Source: Cladophialophora immunda (Eukaryota > Ascomycota > Eurotiomycetes > Chaetothyriales > Herpotrichiellaceae). From it: a stretch of 64,000 bases of DNA. Where the stretch lies: contig NW_015622545.1 of NCBI RefSeq assembly GCF_000835495.1, positions 2,372,777 to 2,436,776 on the forward strand, given 5' to 3'. Position numbers and translations under genes: made by a program. Below the pieces are notes generated by a model. That model searched no databases. It was not told the DNA's origin and was given only the letters and a program-made list of their open reading frames with translations. Positions within the stretch are counted from its first letter, which is position 1; the number at the start of each line of letters is the position of its first letter. Shown here piece after piece: positions 33,648-46,164 of this stretch.

Positions 33648-34526
33648 GTTGAAGTGCGAGCTATGGAGGCCGGTTGTGGGTAAGGTGTTTGTTTAGGGCT
33701 GGAAAAGATAATGCGACTGAGGAAGGGGCCGATATAAGTACATACGTCAAGATGATGCTCGGATCGGGGATGACTGCGTGGCGCACGCGGGTTTGCTTCC
33801 ATCTGGATGGAACCCTGCAAGCGACTGTTGAAGCTTTGCCCAATTCCGACCTGTGCGCCGGGCCTGGAGCATCGGCTCTGGGGTGAGAGCCCGTTGGGGT
33901 GGCGGGGACGCAGATACTATTGGCGAGGCTGGCATTCATCTGGGAGCCTCGTGGGTCCTCGCGGGGGGGCTAGGGCGGGGCACTTGGCGGGGGTAGCAGC
34001 CATGTGCGCATCACCGCCGGCAAGCTGACTCGGCAGTTCGTATTCGTGATTTAATTGGGCAACAGCCACGGTCCCCATTAGTCCCACGTCGCGCTATCCC
34101 TGCGAAGAAGGTGAAGCGATCACGTGGTAGCGACGGTGACATTTGTTATCTCGTCCCAGACTCTGGGAGGTGTCGCATCCTGACTCTCCTTTGCTATGTC
34201 ATAAGCCGCAACGGTGCTCGCGAATCTTCCCTGTGTCTTGCTCTCGGGGAACGACCTTCGAAAAGGGGAATTTGCGTAGCCCTAACGTTCAGAGGAAGTG
34301 ATGAGTCCAAGGCGCTCGTAAGGTACCTAGGTAGCCAAGGGAAGAAGCTTGTCATGAGAAGCTTTGAGCGGCTACAAGCCAAGTCCGAGCCAATCGCGTT
34401 GTGTGGGAGGGCTGGCAAATATGCCAACAGTTGTAATGACTGTCAGACCACGCTGCTCAGAAAGGACCATATGCTTCGGTCTCCAAAGCAAATCTCCCTC
34501 GACGGGGTGAGTTCCATTGATTGTGT
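33648..34526. other. Intergenic region between MFS start and regulator 3' end
   Basis: It is about 880 bp and includes the promoter of the minus-strand MFS gene. Frames at 33,661-33,939 and 34,111-34,593 show no family signature, and I call no gene. No clear TATA box or regulator palindrome was identified. Confidence 0.5.
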
Positions 34527-37137
34527 TTATAAAGTGGCAAATTCGTCAGGAAAGCCGTCAGGAGAAAACGGAAAGACTGAAGTGCGCAATTGAGCGCCGG
34601 GACCTGAATCGATTGGTCCATTGGAACCAGCCTCGACATGATTACCCGACGGGATGCTAAACAATGCCATCTCTGGCTGGTCTGCGTCAAAAGCTTGGAG
34701 GTTATCCCAAAGATTCAGAGCCCAATTAAGCTCGTCGGAGTCCTCAGGGTTGGTGAAATCTGAGCCAGGTAGGGTCTCCGCTGGAGGATCGGACGGATCA
34801 TATGTGGTTTGCGCACTCGGGTTCAACGCCGCTGAGTTTCTCTTCTTGGAAGAGCTCGGGCACAAGACCGAGAAGCGCTTGATGACCTCTCGCTCATGTG
34901 AGCCAGGCTGGTATATAGCTGAATCCCTGCCTTCGTGGATGATGCTCAGGAGACCTAGCAGGGCGAGGACAATCAGCTTATATGAGCGATCCCGTGAAGG
35001 GGCACAAACTTACGAAGCAGGGCTCCGCCAATCCTCCAGTACCGCGAGTAATGACTTAGCAGTAACTTGGATAGTTCGTAGCTTTGGAAGTTGGGCTCAT
35101 GTTGTGCTGCAAGAGCGTCCCACGGGTTGATCATACAGCAACTCATGAATGGATGGTTTAATGGAATATACTCCGGGGGCCATATTTGCGCGATCCGAAC
35201 CAGACTAGAGTAAAAGTGCCTGCCGAAAGTCGCGGCCTCCTGGACAATGTTCAAGGATGGTTCCGGCCCAGCATGACACCATCGTCTGCGCTCCAAAAGG
35301 GCTTCGCACCTGCATCTGTAAGAAGAGCAGTAGGCGGGCATCATATCATTACTCACGATAGAACCATACAATGCGTCGAGATAACCCAATTGGCGTTCCC
35401 GAAGTTGTTTTCATTCACGTTCATCACCCGCAGTTGAAACCCAGCAGGTAACGCATGTTTGAAACAAGCAAGGTCCATTTCGAGCGCCGCCTGCATATCC
35501 GAGGTGTTCCGCTTGGGTTGACGAGCGTCATCGGCGAAGTAAGACTTGAGGTAATTGGCGACCAAGTACCAAGCTCGGGGGCTTTGGTTCTCCGACCCAG
35601 CAAGGCTCTTCCATATGGCACCTGGACGTTCGATAAGATAGGACGACTTGATGGAAAGACCATTGAACCATTGATGATCAGCCACAGGTAAGAGAACCTT
35701 GATCTCTCCTCTTTCAATCCCATACGGCTGGCAAGAGACCGTCGAAACGAAGCAATCGAGTTCGTAAATGACCCACCAGAGCCTCCGGAGCTCTTCTTTT
35801 CGAATCCAAACATCTGGGTCTTCCTCAGCATCCGAGATGATTTTGTCCTCGTCGTCGGTCTCGTTAAGCCCAAGATCATAAGCAAAGCGGACACAAACGC
35901 TTACTAGCAACGACCCCGGTGCAGCATGGCCAGCGGTAATGTTGTAAAACGCCAGCAGAACGCAGCCCTTTACGAGTTCAAGCGAAGGTTCTTCGATACC
36001 CTTCAAGACAAGATCTTTGAGAGCTGCCGCCCGCTCTGCAAAGACCTTACCTCTTAGGACAGGATCTGTATCTGAGAAGAAGCTTGCTTTGGAGAACCGG
36101 GCTGCGAGCGCAAACACGCCGTTGATCAGGATTGCATCATCGTTACAGACGGTCTGTCTGCTCACAACCCGACCGCGAAAATCCTCACTTCCAACATACT
36201 TTCGGTAGAAGAGTGGGCGATGTAGAACCGGCAGCCAGTTTTGGATATAGTCAAAGAAGAGTCCGACTCTAACGTCATAAGAGACCGCGATTTGAACAGA
36301 CGGACATGGGAAATAGACTTACAACTCGTAGGCTACTGCGTCTGGAATGTGCCACCCGTTTGCTTCTGCATTCACACCATCGGCAGTCGAATCAGCATTG
36401 AAATGGGTGCAATGCTCCGGTAGAAATGTCTTCGGACAGGGAGCATGAAGTCCTAGCTTCCACTGGTCTGGTTGATCCTGATTCAAAGCTCGTAGATGGC
36501 CTGGCGGTGGACAGTCCAACCCAGTCAGTGAGCCGGGCTGGACTATAGTTCTTGATTCGGGGCCGACAGGATCTGGGGATCGACCTTCGCCTGTGTCAAC
36601 AATGGCGTCTCGTCTCATGCATGATTTGAATTCTATCCACATTTTGTGGCCCTACCTTTGTGCCAATCAGAAACTTCTTTGTCAACTGCGTTGGAGTCGA
36701 TACCGGTAGCGGCAGCGTTGTCAGTTCGACGTTAATGCACCATGGGGAGAGGAAACTCACCGTTCCCACTACCACGGCTCGGTGAAGACCCTCTTTTCCG
36801 GGTCCTTGGGCCTCTGGCACGGCACGTCGAAGACCTTTGCCTTACCGGAAATGTACAAGTAGCGCCCACCCTTTCGCAGAGGCCACAGATAGGGCGCCGC
36901 ATGTCACCTGTGGATTGAACCCAACGTCATTGAATTTTGCCCACTGAGGACCGGTCGGACTCACACTTGATTTTTTTTCTGGCATAGCAAGATCGTTAGC
37001 AGGCCTTCGTTCTAGACTCAGGTGTAGAGGGGGCGTCGGGCACTGGTCACTCACCTGTTACAGCCCTGACATGCCCGATTGACCGTTGGAGAATGCGGTG
37101 ATGAGCTCTTCGTAAAGGATAGCCAAGTGTGAGCCAT
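34527..37137 (-). CDS. Zn(II)2Cys6 transcription factor with fungal-specific middle domain
   Basis: The start ATG at 37,137 opens MAHTWLSFTK. Exons 37,055-37,137, 36,965-36,978 (only 14 nt) and 36,846-36,907 join to give Cys23-x2-Cys26-x6-Cys33-x6-Cys40-x2-Cys43-x6-Cys50, an exact binuclear zinc cluster. The splicing between 36,846 and about 36,640 could not be resolved. Later exons are clear: about 36,640-36,323; 35,357-36,268; 35,014-35,315; 34,527-34,954. They encode the fungal_trans domain (FFDYIQNWLPVLHRPLFYRKY; LRRLWWVIYELDCF) and an acidic Asp/Pro-rich tail. The product would be about 710-740 residues. It shares the 470-bp divergent promoter with the P450 gene, so it is probably the pathway-specific regulator. 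Confidence 0.85.
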
Positions 37138-37607
37138 GTTGTTTGGTGTCTCTCTGTCTCAAAGAGGTCCGATATCAGTTGGGAAGAGTTCGACGTTAGG
37201 CGACAGTGTTGCTGGAGGTGAGAATGCCTTGATACACCGTGGTGGAGGTAATTGTCATTTCCCCCGCTTTTTGGCATGGCAATTCGTGCGGGAGAGGGCC
37301 AGCTTGAGGCCGCAAGGTCGGAGTTGAATGGCCACAATAGCAAAGGGCCAATGCTTGCTGTCTCTGGAGTTCCCACCTCGTTCAGCTGAAAATTCAGGCG
37401 GGACACTGGTTGCCTTGATTGCCAATTGGCCACAGCTAATATTCCCGTACCCACTTCCCCGATTACCCCGGACGAGGCTGAAATAGGTTCATGGTCTCTC
37501 TCTCCTGTGTTGCCCAGACCTTGTCTCTCAAGGATTTATTGTCCGACCGGTATCGCCCAAGTAGTCGAATCTCTAACAGAACTCAACATTTCCTGGGTAT
37601 CATCACC
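37138..37607. promoter_or_regulatory. Divergent promoter between regulator and P450
   Basis: The two ATGs, at 37,137 (minus) and 37,608 (plus), lie 470 bp apart, so the region must contain both promoters. No certain TATA box or CGG inverted repeat was recognised, though CG-rich half sites (for example CCGACCGG near 37,542) occur. The arrangement suggests co-regulation and possible self-regulation by the Zn2Cys6 protein. Confidence 0.6.
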
Positions 37608-39503
37608 ATGGCATTTTCCATTGCCAGCTCCGTCGTTGTCGTGTTAACTGGTCTGCTCCTCTACGCGGCCCTGTGCGTCGGGCACAGGGGACCTCATTAT
37701 CCTCCAGGTTAATATTCAGACAGCGATCCCCGAGCTACTCAGTCCCGCTAATATTCCACCAGGCCCTCCCACACTTCCATTCATCGGAAACATCCACCAG
37801 ATCCCGATAAAAGGGGCGCACTTCAAGTATGTATCTCGAGGTTCTTGCAATGACCCGATCTTACGAACTCTATCAGATTCACAGAATGGGCGCGCCAATA
37901 TGGTGGCATATTCTCGCTGAAGCTCGGAACGAGCACCATGGTCGTACTCACAGACCGTCGTCTCGTCCGCGAGCTTCTAGACAAGAAAAGCGCGGTGTAC
38001 AGTGACCGCCCAACCTCGTATATCATACAGAACCTCGTTACACAGGGGGATTACTTGCTCACCATGCCTTATGATCAGGAATGGCGGAAAATGCGAAAAC
38101 TGATCCACCAGGAGTTTATGGAGTCGATGTGCGAGAAAGAGCATGTCACGCTCCAAAATGCAGAGGCCGTCCAAATGATGCGCGACTTTGTGATCGAACC
38201 AGAGAACTATTTACTGCATACGAAGAGATTCAGCAATAGCATCATCATGAGTATCCGTATGTGAGGTGCGTTCAGAGTCTGAAGACCACGCTAATACGTC
38301 CTCAAATATAGTCTACGGTCGTCGGACACCAAATGTTCGTACACCTCATATGCACCAGTTCTACGATGCGATGGAACACTTCTCCCACGTCATGGAAACA
38401 GGGGCACTGCCTCCGATTGACGTCTATCCGTTCTTGAAGTACTTACCTCAGCGACTGCTTGGAAACTGGGTCTCACGGGCCACGGAGACTCATCAGAAGA
38501 TGCACCAGCTGTACCTTGATCAGCTCAATCTGGTCAAGCAAAGAAGACAACAGCAGGGCAGCAAGAACTCCTGGATGGATCAAGTGCTCGATAAAGAAGA
38601 TAAACTAAACCTGAGCGAGCACCAAATCTTGCTATTAGGCGGTGTGGCGCTGGACGGTGGCTCCGACACCACTGCGACGGCGCTCCTTAACTTTGTCAAA
38701 GCAATGACCTGTTATCCGGATGTCCAGAAACAGGCACAGAAAGAACTCGACGAGTTGATGGGCGATAGACGCTCTCCGCTCTGGTCTGACTACAAAGATC
38801 TCCCTTATGTGAGTGCAGTCGTCAAGGAGACTATGAGGTGGCGTCCGATTGGTGGTCTCATACCTCACGCGACATCAAGCGGTCAGTTCCCCCAGTCCAC
38901 GCTTCTCCGTTCCACGTTCAAGATTCTAACGTTTTCTGCCGACACATATAGATGACTGGATAGATGGCAAATTTGTGCCGAAAGGCAGTACCGTCCTTCT
39001 CAATATCTGGGGGTTGCACCAGGACGAGACGAAATTTCCCGAACCGGACAAGTTTGATCCAACAAGATATGCCGGACGTACACTGCTTGCTCCAGAATAC
39101 GCCGCGTCGGCAGATTATGATTCCCGTGACCACTACAGCTACGGTGAGTATCTCTACTCCTAAGGATCGCAGGACAGAATGTCGGTTTGTGCCGTTTCGA
39201 ACGCTCGTTGACATATCTTAAGGTACTGGCCGGCGAGCCTGTCCAGGAATCCATCTGGCTGAGCGCAATCTCTTCCTGGGCATGGCGAAACTCTTGTGGA
39301 GTTTCACGTTTGAGAAACAAATTGACGAGGCTGGCCAGGCCATGGAACCAGACACTAACTATGCCACCGGCTGGAGTGAAGGCTTGATTACTTGCACCAA
39401 GGACTTTCCAAGTAAAGTAGTTCCCCGGTCTGCGGAGAGGGTTGAAACCATCATGAGGGAGTTTGCCCAGGCAGAAGCAGAAGTGTTCTCGAAGTACGAC
39501 TGA
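37608..39503 (+). CDS. Cytochrome P450 monooxygenase (membrane-anchored, fungal E-class group I)
   Basis: Six exons join in frame: 37,608-37,707; 37,763-37,826; 37,877-38,256; 38,312-38,881; 38,952-39,143; 39,223-39,503. The 528-residue protein has an N-terminal membrane anchor (about 2-22) and a PPGPP-type hinge formed across the first intron. It has the I-helix oxygen-binding motif GGSDTT (297-302), ExxR (Glu354, Arg357) and the heme loop YGTGRRACPG with axial Cys442. All catalytic signatures are intact. It sits on the endoplasmic reticulum and needs a reductase. Placement next to an aldehyde dehydrogenase suggests it makes an alcohol or aldehyde that is then oxidised to an acid. The CYP family cannot be named by eye. 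Confidence 0.93.
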
Positions 39504-39893
39504 TTATAGACAATCTGTTCTCCTCAATTGAATTATTCGCAGACTTGCATGTCTTCCGTTTTGCCAGGAGACATTCTGAGCCTTGACAGGTCACTGGAGA
39601 CTCGCTTCGGCTTTGTCCTCTACGCCAAATGAACGTTGGCGAGGGCACTGAGGCAAGAACCGAGACTGGGATGCGGCGCGTTAGGCCCTCCAGGCCTGTC
39701 AGCAAAGAGTCGAGGGGCAAAGACATCAGGTCTGCGACTTGCCAAAAGAAGCAAATTGCCGATTTTTCGTCTCCATTAATGGTGGAGTACGCAAATGCTC
39801 CATTTGTATGTCATATACCAGAATGATTATATTAACCTCGCGACTCTTTTTGCCTGTGAGAGTTGTGAACATCGAAAACTACAAACGACCGTC
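39504..39893. other. Intergenic region, P450 terminator and ALDH promoter
   Basis: It is 390 bp between two plus-strand genes. No gene, TATA box or strong palindrome was recognised. Confidence 0.5.
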
Positions 39894-41481
39894 ATGCCTT
39901 CGTTGAAGACTTTGCCTTTGATCATAGACAACAAGGCTGTTGAGCCAGCAGGCTCCGCAGTCGCGACCAATACCTCTAGCAAGCTCAACGCCGAATATGT
40001 CAGATACGTCAGTGCAACTCCTGAAGACGCTGTGGCCGCGGTGGAATCTGCTCAGAAAGCCTTCCACCCGTGGTCTCAAAGCCTTCCGCGCACGCGCAGG
40101 ACGATCTTACAGAAGACAGCGGCATTGATTCGCGAATATGCGGCCGAGTTGATCAAGTTACAGGTCGAGGAGACCAACTGTCCTGAAACTTGGGCGGCTT
40201 TCAATGTCAATATAGCTGCTTTGCACTTGGAGGAGATTGCCGGAAGAATTACCACTGTTCTTACCGGAGATATACCTGTGGTTCAGGTCTGATCATACCC
40301 CGACAATGTCTCTATGGCTCCTCACCGCCTACTAAGCACTGTCACAGACTCCAGGCCAGACGGGATATGTGTACAAGCGTCCACTTGGTGTAGTTTTGAC
40401 CATTCCGCCGTAAGATTCACGGTTCAACTCGCTATCGCCATGGACATTCAGCTAACCCCTTCGGCAAAGGTGGAATGCAGCAGTTTTCCTCGCAACTCGA
40501 GCAATAGATACTCCGATCGCGGTTGGCTGCACGGTCGTGCTCAAAGCTTCCGAACAATCACCAAACACCCATCACCTTCTCGCGGAGCTATTCCGTCGTG
40601 CTGGCCTTCCGCCCGGTGTGTTGAATGTCATTCAGACGCGACGCGAAGACGCCGCCGCCGTCACCGAGGCGTTGATATCTCATCGCCACATCCGGAAGAT
40701 CGAGTTCATCGGATCTGCCGGGGTCGGATGTCGCATTGGCGCCCTTGCCGGCAGATACCTGAAGCCCACTCTCATGGAGTTGGGAGGTAAAGCCGCCGCC
40801 TTGGTGCTCGAGGACGCCGACCTGGAACTGGCTGCGCAGGGCTGCGTGCACGGGGCGTTCATGCACAACGGACAAACCTGTTTCTCCACCGAGCGCATCA
40901 TCGTGAACAAATCCATCTGGGACAAGTTCATCACGGTACTGTCCACGGCAGCATCGAAATTCCCCGTCCAGGAAGCCATTTCTCCCACAGGGGCCAACAA
41001 TACACTCCGAATGTTGCAGGAGGCGGTTTCCAAGGGCGCCAAAGCCCTCTACGGCGAAGTGAAGCTCCTCGCCCCCACAAAGTTGCAACCCGTCATCCTG
41101 TCCGGGTTGACGCCAGACATGGAGATCTACGACAATGAATCCTTCGGGCCAGTCCTGGCCGTGCATGCCGTGGAGAGCGACGAAGAAGCAATCGCACTCG
41201 CAAACAGCACCAAGTACGGCCTGAGCGCAGGAGTGTACAGCAGAGACATCAGCCGCGCACTGAAGGTTGCGAGCCGCATCGAGGTCGGGCAGACGCACAT
41301 CAACTTTCCCATGGGCACGGGGACCGACGAGGCGTCTCTGGCCGTGGGGCTCTCGAAGGCGAGCGGCTGGGCAAAGCAGAATGGAGGCTACGGCTTGGAC
41401 GAATTCCTGGAGTTGAGGACCATAACAGTAACGGATCCGGCTGAGTTCGCGGCCGGCATGGCCCAGATGGCACAGCAGTGA
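39894..41481 (+). CDS. NAD(P)+-dependent aldehyde dehydrogenase (vanillin/salicylaldehyde-dehydrogenase-like)
   Basis: Three exons, 39,894-40,286, 40,348-40,409 and 40,470-41,481, join to a 488-residue ALDH. The second intron interrupts the PPWN motif. Catalytic Glu255 (MELGGK) and nucleophile Cys289 (HNGQTCFS) are present. The substrate-side PPWN, the cofactor-binding FIGSAGVG loop and the C-terminal ESFGPVL motif are intact. It oxidises an aldehyde to a carboxylic acid in the cytosol. The sequence style resembles the fungal family acting on aromatic aldehydes, but substrate cannot be told by eye. It lies in tandem behind the P450, supporting a P450-to-ALDH oxidation sequence. Confidence 0.93.
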
Positions 41482-42412
41482 AAAGGGAGGAGGGACTGAT
41501 ACTCAGATAGATCGCCACCTTGATAGCCAAGAGTAACTTGCTTCTAGGAGGTTCACAAATATCACACTGGTCAAGCCCTCAGTCCCCTTAAACCATAAGC
41601 TTCATAAGCAGTCAGAATCTCCAAAGGTTTGAGGTAAGGGCTTAGCGTAACTGTTGTCGAATCTGGCTCTCAACCAAAAACCCTCCCAGCTGGGAGCAAG
41701 CAACAGTCGATCGGGGCACGGCTTTGACCTGGCCCCCCGCGAACCCCGTGGCGGCCTGGGCACGTCGGGGAAAAGAGGGTCAGTCCATGTGGGGTCGGCA
41801 ATTATCCTCATCAGGTCTAGCATTCTATATCTTCTCAAGCCTGCTTGTTCGGATTTCTGATTCTCTCTCCCGCAATCAGAGACAAGGTATGAAGTTCGTC
41901 CGTGCCACTTGGGACCGAAAAGTCCGGCGGGTACATAGCCCCCTGTTTTGACGGGAGCGACTCGCATTGCCCTCTCACCGCTGGTATGTCTGAGGCTGAA
42001 CAGGTTTTGACCATGTCAGCTGAGTCTGCCTAAAAGAGATGTCTACCACGCTGCCGAGCCCGGCTGCAAAGCTTGGGTACGAGCTCGCTCGTTTAAGCTT
42101 GGGTTGAGAGCGTGCTATGGGCAGTAGACAAAAAGGCACAACAGACATGGCTACAACGCAGTGGGATTCAATATATCAGAACCAGTTTCGGCCGAAGCCG
42201 CTTGTTATTCGACTAGGTATCCGTGTTCCGCGCCAACAGAACGCTGCGCGACAGATTCGCCCTTCGTTGGACATCATCCTTTCCTCCATCGCGAGGAGTC
42301 TGTCGAGAGTCGACTTCTCTGTCACCACAAGGGCAGCTAGCGGCTGTCCGTTCTCTTTCTTTGTGACCCAGACTGTACTTTTGAGTGCTCTGCTGGGAAG
42401 AGCGAAGCCTTT
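41482..42412. other. Convergent intergenic region between ALDH and sugar-porter MFS
   Basis: It is about 930 bp at the 3' ends of both neighbours. Short frames on both strands have no domain signature. No terminator element beyond ordinary AT runs was recognised. Confidence 0.5.
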
Positions 42413-44367
42413 TCATGCCTTGAATTCATGCTCTGCCTCTGCTGTGATCGGCGTTCCCTTCTCTTGAACAATAGAAGCCGTTCGCCCGGCGAGATCACTG
42501 GGGTGTTCCGCCCCGGTAATACCAAGTCTCTCATTGATGCGTTGCATTCGGTCTCGATCAGCCTGGGCGACGCTTTCGATGGAGCCACCGAAGAAGACGT
42601 CGAGCTCCTCAAGGGTCTTGTTCTTTGTCTCTATCAAGCATGGTCAGCATCATGACACCTTGCCAGGGTGGCTCGGACTCTCTCACCTGGGCACAGAAAC
42701 CAGACAAAGGCACCGCCCGCCCCAGAGAAGAAGGCAAAGAAGATATAAGTACCGAATCGCATCGAGTTGATCATGTCACGGGTTGTCAGACCGATTATGA
42801 AGTTGAACATCCAGTTCGTCGAAGCCACAATCGAGACACCGCGGGATCGCATGCTGTTGGGGAAGAGCTCTTGGGTGAGCACCCAGGCGACGGGGCCCCA
42901 CGAATAGGCGAAGTTGACCGCGAAGAGCCAGATGAAGGCGATGGAGACCCAGCCAGGGGTTTTGGCAAGACCTTTACCCAGCGCCCACTTGTCCTCGTAC
43001 ACGCCGTCTACCGACGCGACGACGATATGGCAGGCACACATACCAATCGCCCCGACGATCAAGAACGTCTTTCGACCAAAGTTGTCGAGGAAGAATACTG
43101 ATGGGAGCGTGAAGAGGATCTGCAGGATACCGGTAACGCCGGTGGCCAACAGGTTGGTGGTGACTGAGCTAAAACCGAAACTTCCGAAAATCTGTGGTGC
43201 GTAGTACCTGCGACCAAATTAGGTTGCTGTTCTAGGGGAGCTGCGGCTTCTACTCACAAGACGGCGTTGATACCTGTGAATTGCTGGAATCTACCCTCGC
43301 AGTTAGGACTCGCGGGTACATCGGAGCAGGCACAATGGGACTCACATCATGATCCAACATCCAATGCTCAACCGCTTGAACATGTTTGGGGCGAACAGAG
43401 CCTTCCAAGGAGCGAGAACACCGCCACTCCCCTTCATCTCAGCCTCGGTCTCTTCGTCGAACATGACAGTCGCCTTGATTTCGAGGAATTCGGCGACCAG
43501 AAGCGGGTCAGAAGGGTCGAGTCTTCTCAGCCTGGACAGTGCGGCCACACAGTCATCTTCGCGATGTTTCATCATCAACCATCGGGGAGAGAATGGGAGA
43601 AAGAACATGCCGAAAAACAGGATCCAGGCGGGGATCAGCTGAAGAGCCAATGGCACACGCCAGGAGACCGTCTTCTCGCCGAGACAAGTGTGGCCGTGTG
43701 CCAGGTACGGTTCGAAAGTGTTGGTCGAAGAATAAGGATTCGCTACTCCTGCAGGGTCACAGTGGCTACCCCCGACAAAGTGCATGCCATAGTCGAGCCA
43801 GAAGCTGATGCAGGTACCGATGGTGATGGACAGCTGCTGCAGCGATACCAGAGAGCCTCTGAGTTCCGGAGGGGCAATCTCGGCCTGGTACAGAGGAATC
43901 ACCATGCTGAACATGCCGATCCCGAGGCCGCCAATCACTCTGCCGGCGAAGAGCATGGCGGGGTTTTGAGCGCCAACTTGAAAGCCGGTGCCGAGAGTGA
44001 AGACCAGGACGGCGACCATCATGCTGTACTTCCGAGAGATCCTGTCCGACAAGTATCCGTTGAACAAGGCCCCGGCCCAGGCGCCCAGTTCCAGGGCAGA
44101 GACGAGCCAACCTTGAATGGTCGAACCCGTCAAGGTAGGAAAGTGAGCCTGGAAGTTCTCCATGACCAAGATCGGGCCCATGACACCTTGGTCATAGCCG
44201 TACATCATGCATCCGAGGGAAGCAAACGCACAGGTCATGAAGACATAGGGATTCTTGATCATCCCCACGATGCCATGGGATTTGTTCGCATTGTTGCGGC
44301 CGACGATGGACTGGCTGACTTTGGCCTCGTTGACCCTCGGGCCCGCGAGGCTACCAAAGCGAGGCAT
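42413..44367 (-). CDS. MFS sugar-porter family transporter
   Basis: Four exons join in frame: 43,346-44,367; 43,258-43,290 (33 nt); 42,687-43,207; 42,413-42,630. The 597-residue protein has about twelve hydrophobic segments. It carries GYLSDRISRK (loop 2-3), GRVIGGLGIGM (142-152), a PFSPRWLM variant of the PESPRWL motif, QQFTGIN in helix 7 across the small exon, and PETKNKTLEEL after helix 12 (from 525). These are sugar-porter signatures. Such fungal proteins import hexoses, quinate or other polyols by proton symport. In this neighbourhood it is likely the uptake route for the cluster substrate or its sugar part. Confidence 0.93.
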
Positions 44368-46164
44368 GGTGGGTGAAGCGCCTTCAGTTGTAGAGGCTTG
44401 ATTTGCAGGAAGCTTGAGAGTTGCTACTGGTGACTGATGACGAGGAGAAGAGAAGAAAAGGACGAGACACCGCGAGTCGTGACTTGTCTTTTGTCCAAGA
44501 ACATGTGTGGAAGTATTGAAATTCCATCAAGGAGGTTGGGGATCTTTATCGTCCTCCAAAGCGAATAGCTGAGTGAACATCATGGCGAAAAGGCACACCA
44601 TGCAGGTAGCATCTACTGCAAAGAGCAACCACAATCCAAGAGAGGTCGTAGAAACCCCACACTTGCAGACGAGCATTTCGCCTGATCACACCCTGAGTCG
44701 CAACCACACCGAACTGGGACAATCTGGGGACTCCGCGTGAGTCTTTCTGGTGCGGCTCTGGTCATTGCCATAGGAGCAAGCGTGCCGGATTGCCATAGCC
44801 CGGGAATCCGCGAGATCAATCACGGCCTCCTGGACGAAAGAGGCTGTATTTGGGAGGAGACAACGATTGAAGGCTCATGATTGGCGACTTCATGACTTGA
44901 TCAACAAGGAACGGCCGTGCGAAGTAGCATTCACGCGACAACGCGCGGCCCTGAACCCTAGCCTCGTCCAAAATCCTGCACAAAAATCGGCTATACGGCA
45001 AAGTTGGATATGGCGATGGGTCGTGATGGCCAATCATCACCTGGCAAGCCCCTTGGACCAAAGAACAACTTACTCAGGACATGGGTGAGAGGTCCACTGA
45101 GATCCTCCAAGAAGCAAAGCTGGAGAAGAGCAGTACATACCTTCAATTGAATGGATGGTGGGAGCTGGTGTGGAGGGCCTTTGCAGTTGTGTGCATCATC
45201 CTAGGTACCAGCCCCGGACTTCGGTAGCAGGGGCCCGAAAGGATTCATTAATAATTATGCAGACATAGGCACTGTCTGCAGAGGATTCTCCACGCCGTTG
45301 TCTCTGCCCATGTGTCTTACTCGAACGTTGACGTGCCATTTAGGTTGCTACCAAGCCGTGGTTACAACAAGAAGGCGATCCTCTCCCCCTCGGACCAAGC
45401 AATGTGCCCGCTAGGCTCTAAATACGAGCCCAAGAGGCCTTAGCTTCGACGAGATACGCCCAGAGGAGATCTCGGAGGGTCTTCCGGCAATGGCACGCGC
45501 GGTATGATCGGAACAGAGGAGCATGTGGCCGCACATTCAGGCTCACAATACCTGGGTAGCAGCAGCACATCCTGTCGCTGGAGCACTGCCACCTTCAGAC
45601 CCATTCAGCCCCTTTATTCCGGGCCATTGTTGGCATGAAACCGAAGCAGAAACCAAGATCAAACAATTTAGGCGGGCTCCCAGCAAGCATTATTGCCCGT
45701 GCTGGCCCTTTTGTTCCTCTCCCAGGAGGTTGTTCTTGACTACATGGTTGTGGTAAGACCTCCCCTTATCTATTATCAGCGAAATCAGCGAACTCTATCG
45801 TGGACTGTTAGCGCCTCTTACACAGCACCTACAACTACCCGGCGAGCCGAGACCATCAGAGGTTGGCCTGCACCCCAGTTTCCCACTCGTTCGGGGCCGA
45901 GACCGCATGGAACTTCCTGCTTGGCTTTACCAGCTCCGGATCATTCCGTTCCCAATCCGTCGTACCATAGATTTCTGCCCTGGCGTCGCTCAATTTTTTA
46001 TCCAGGCCATCAACATCCAGTGCTCCACACGCGCAAGTGCAGTCCAGTGGCATGTCGTTGCTTGAAGGTTGACAGGCATTTACAAAGGGTTTGTGTCCAG
46101 AATAGGCCCGTGGCTACCCGGCGGACGACATCGACTCGAGGCTGGAGTAAGCAGCCAATCGGAG
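44368..46164. other. Intergenic region, divergent promoters of sugar porter and arrestin-like gene
   Basis: It is 1.8 kb. Frames at 44,816-45,061, 45,523-45,756 and 45,693-46,164 have no recognisable domain. Part of 45,900-46,164 could be an unresolved 5' exon or leader of the arrestin-like gene, because the downstream frame is open back to about 46,069. Confidence 0.4.

Noticed and set aside
40588..41298. 236-codon minus-strand frame
   Set aside because: It is a shadow of the aldehyde dehydrogenase, which has clear motifs on the plus strand.
43267..44376. 369-codon plus-strand open frame
   Set aside because: It is antisense to the sugar-porter exon 1, with the same mirror composition and no recognisable domain.
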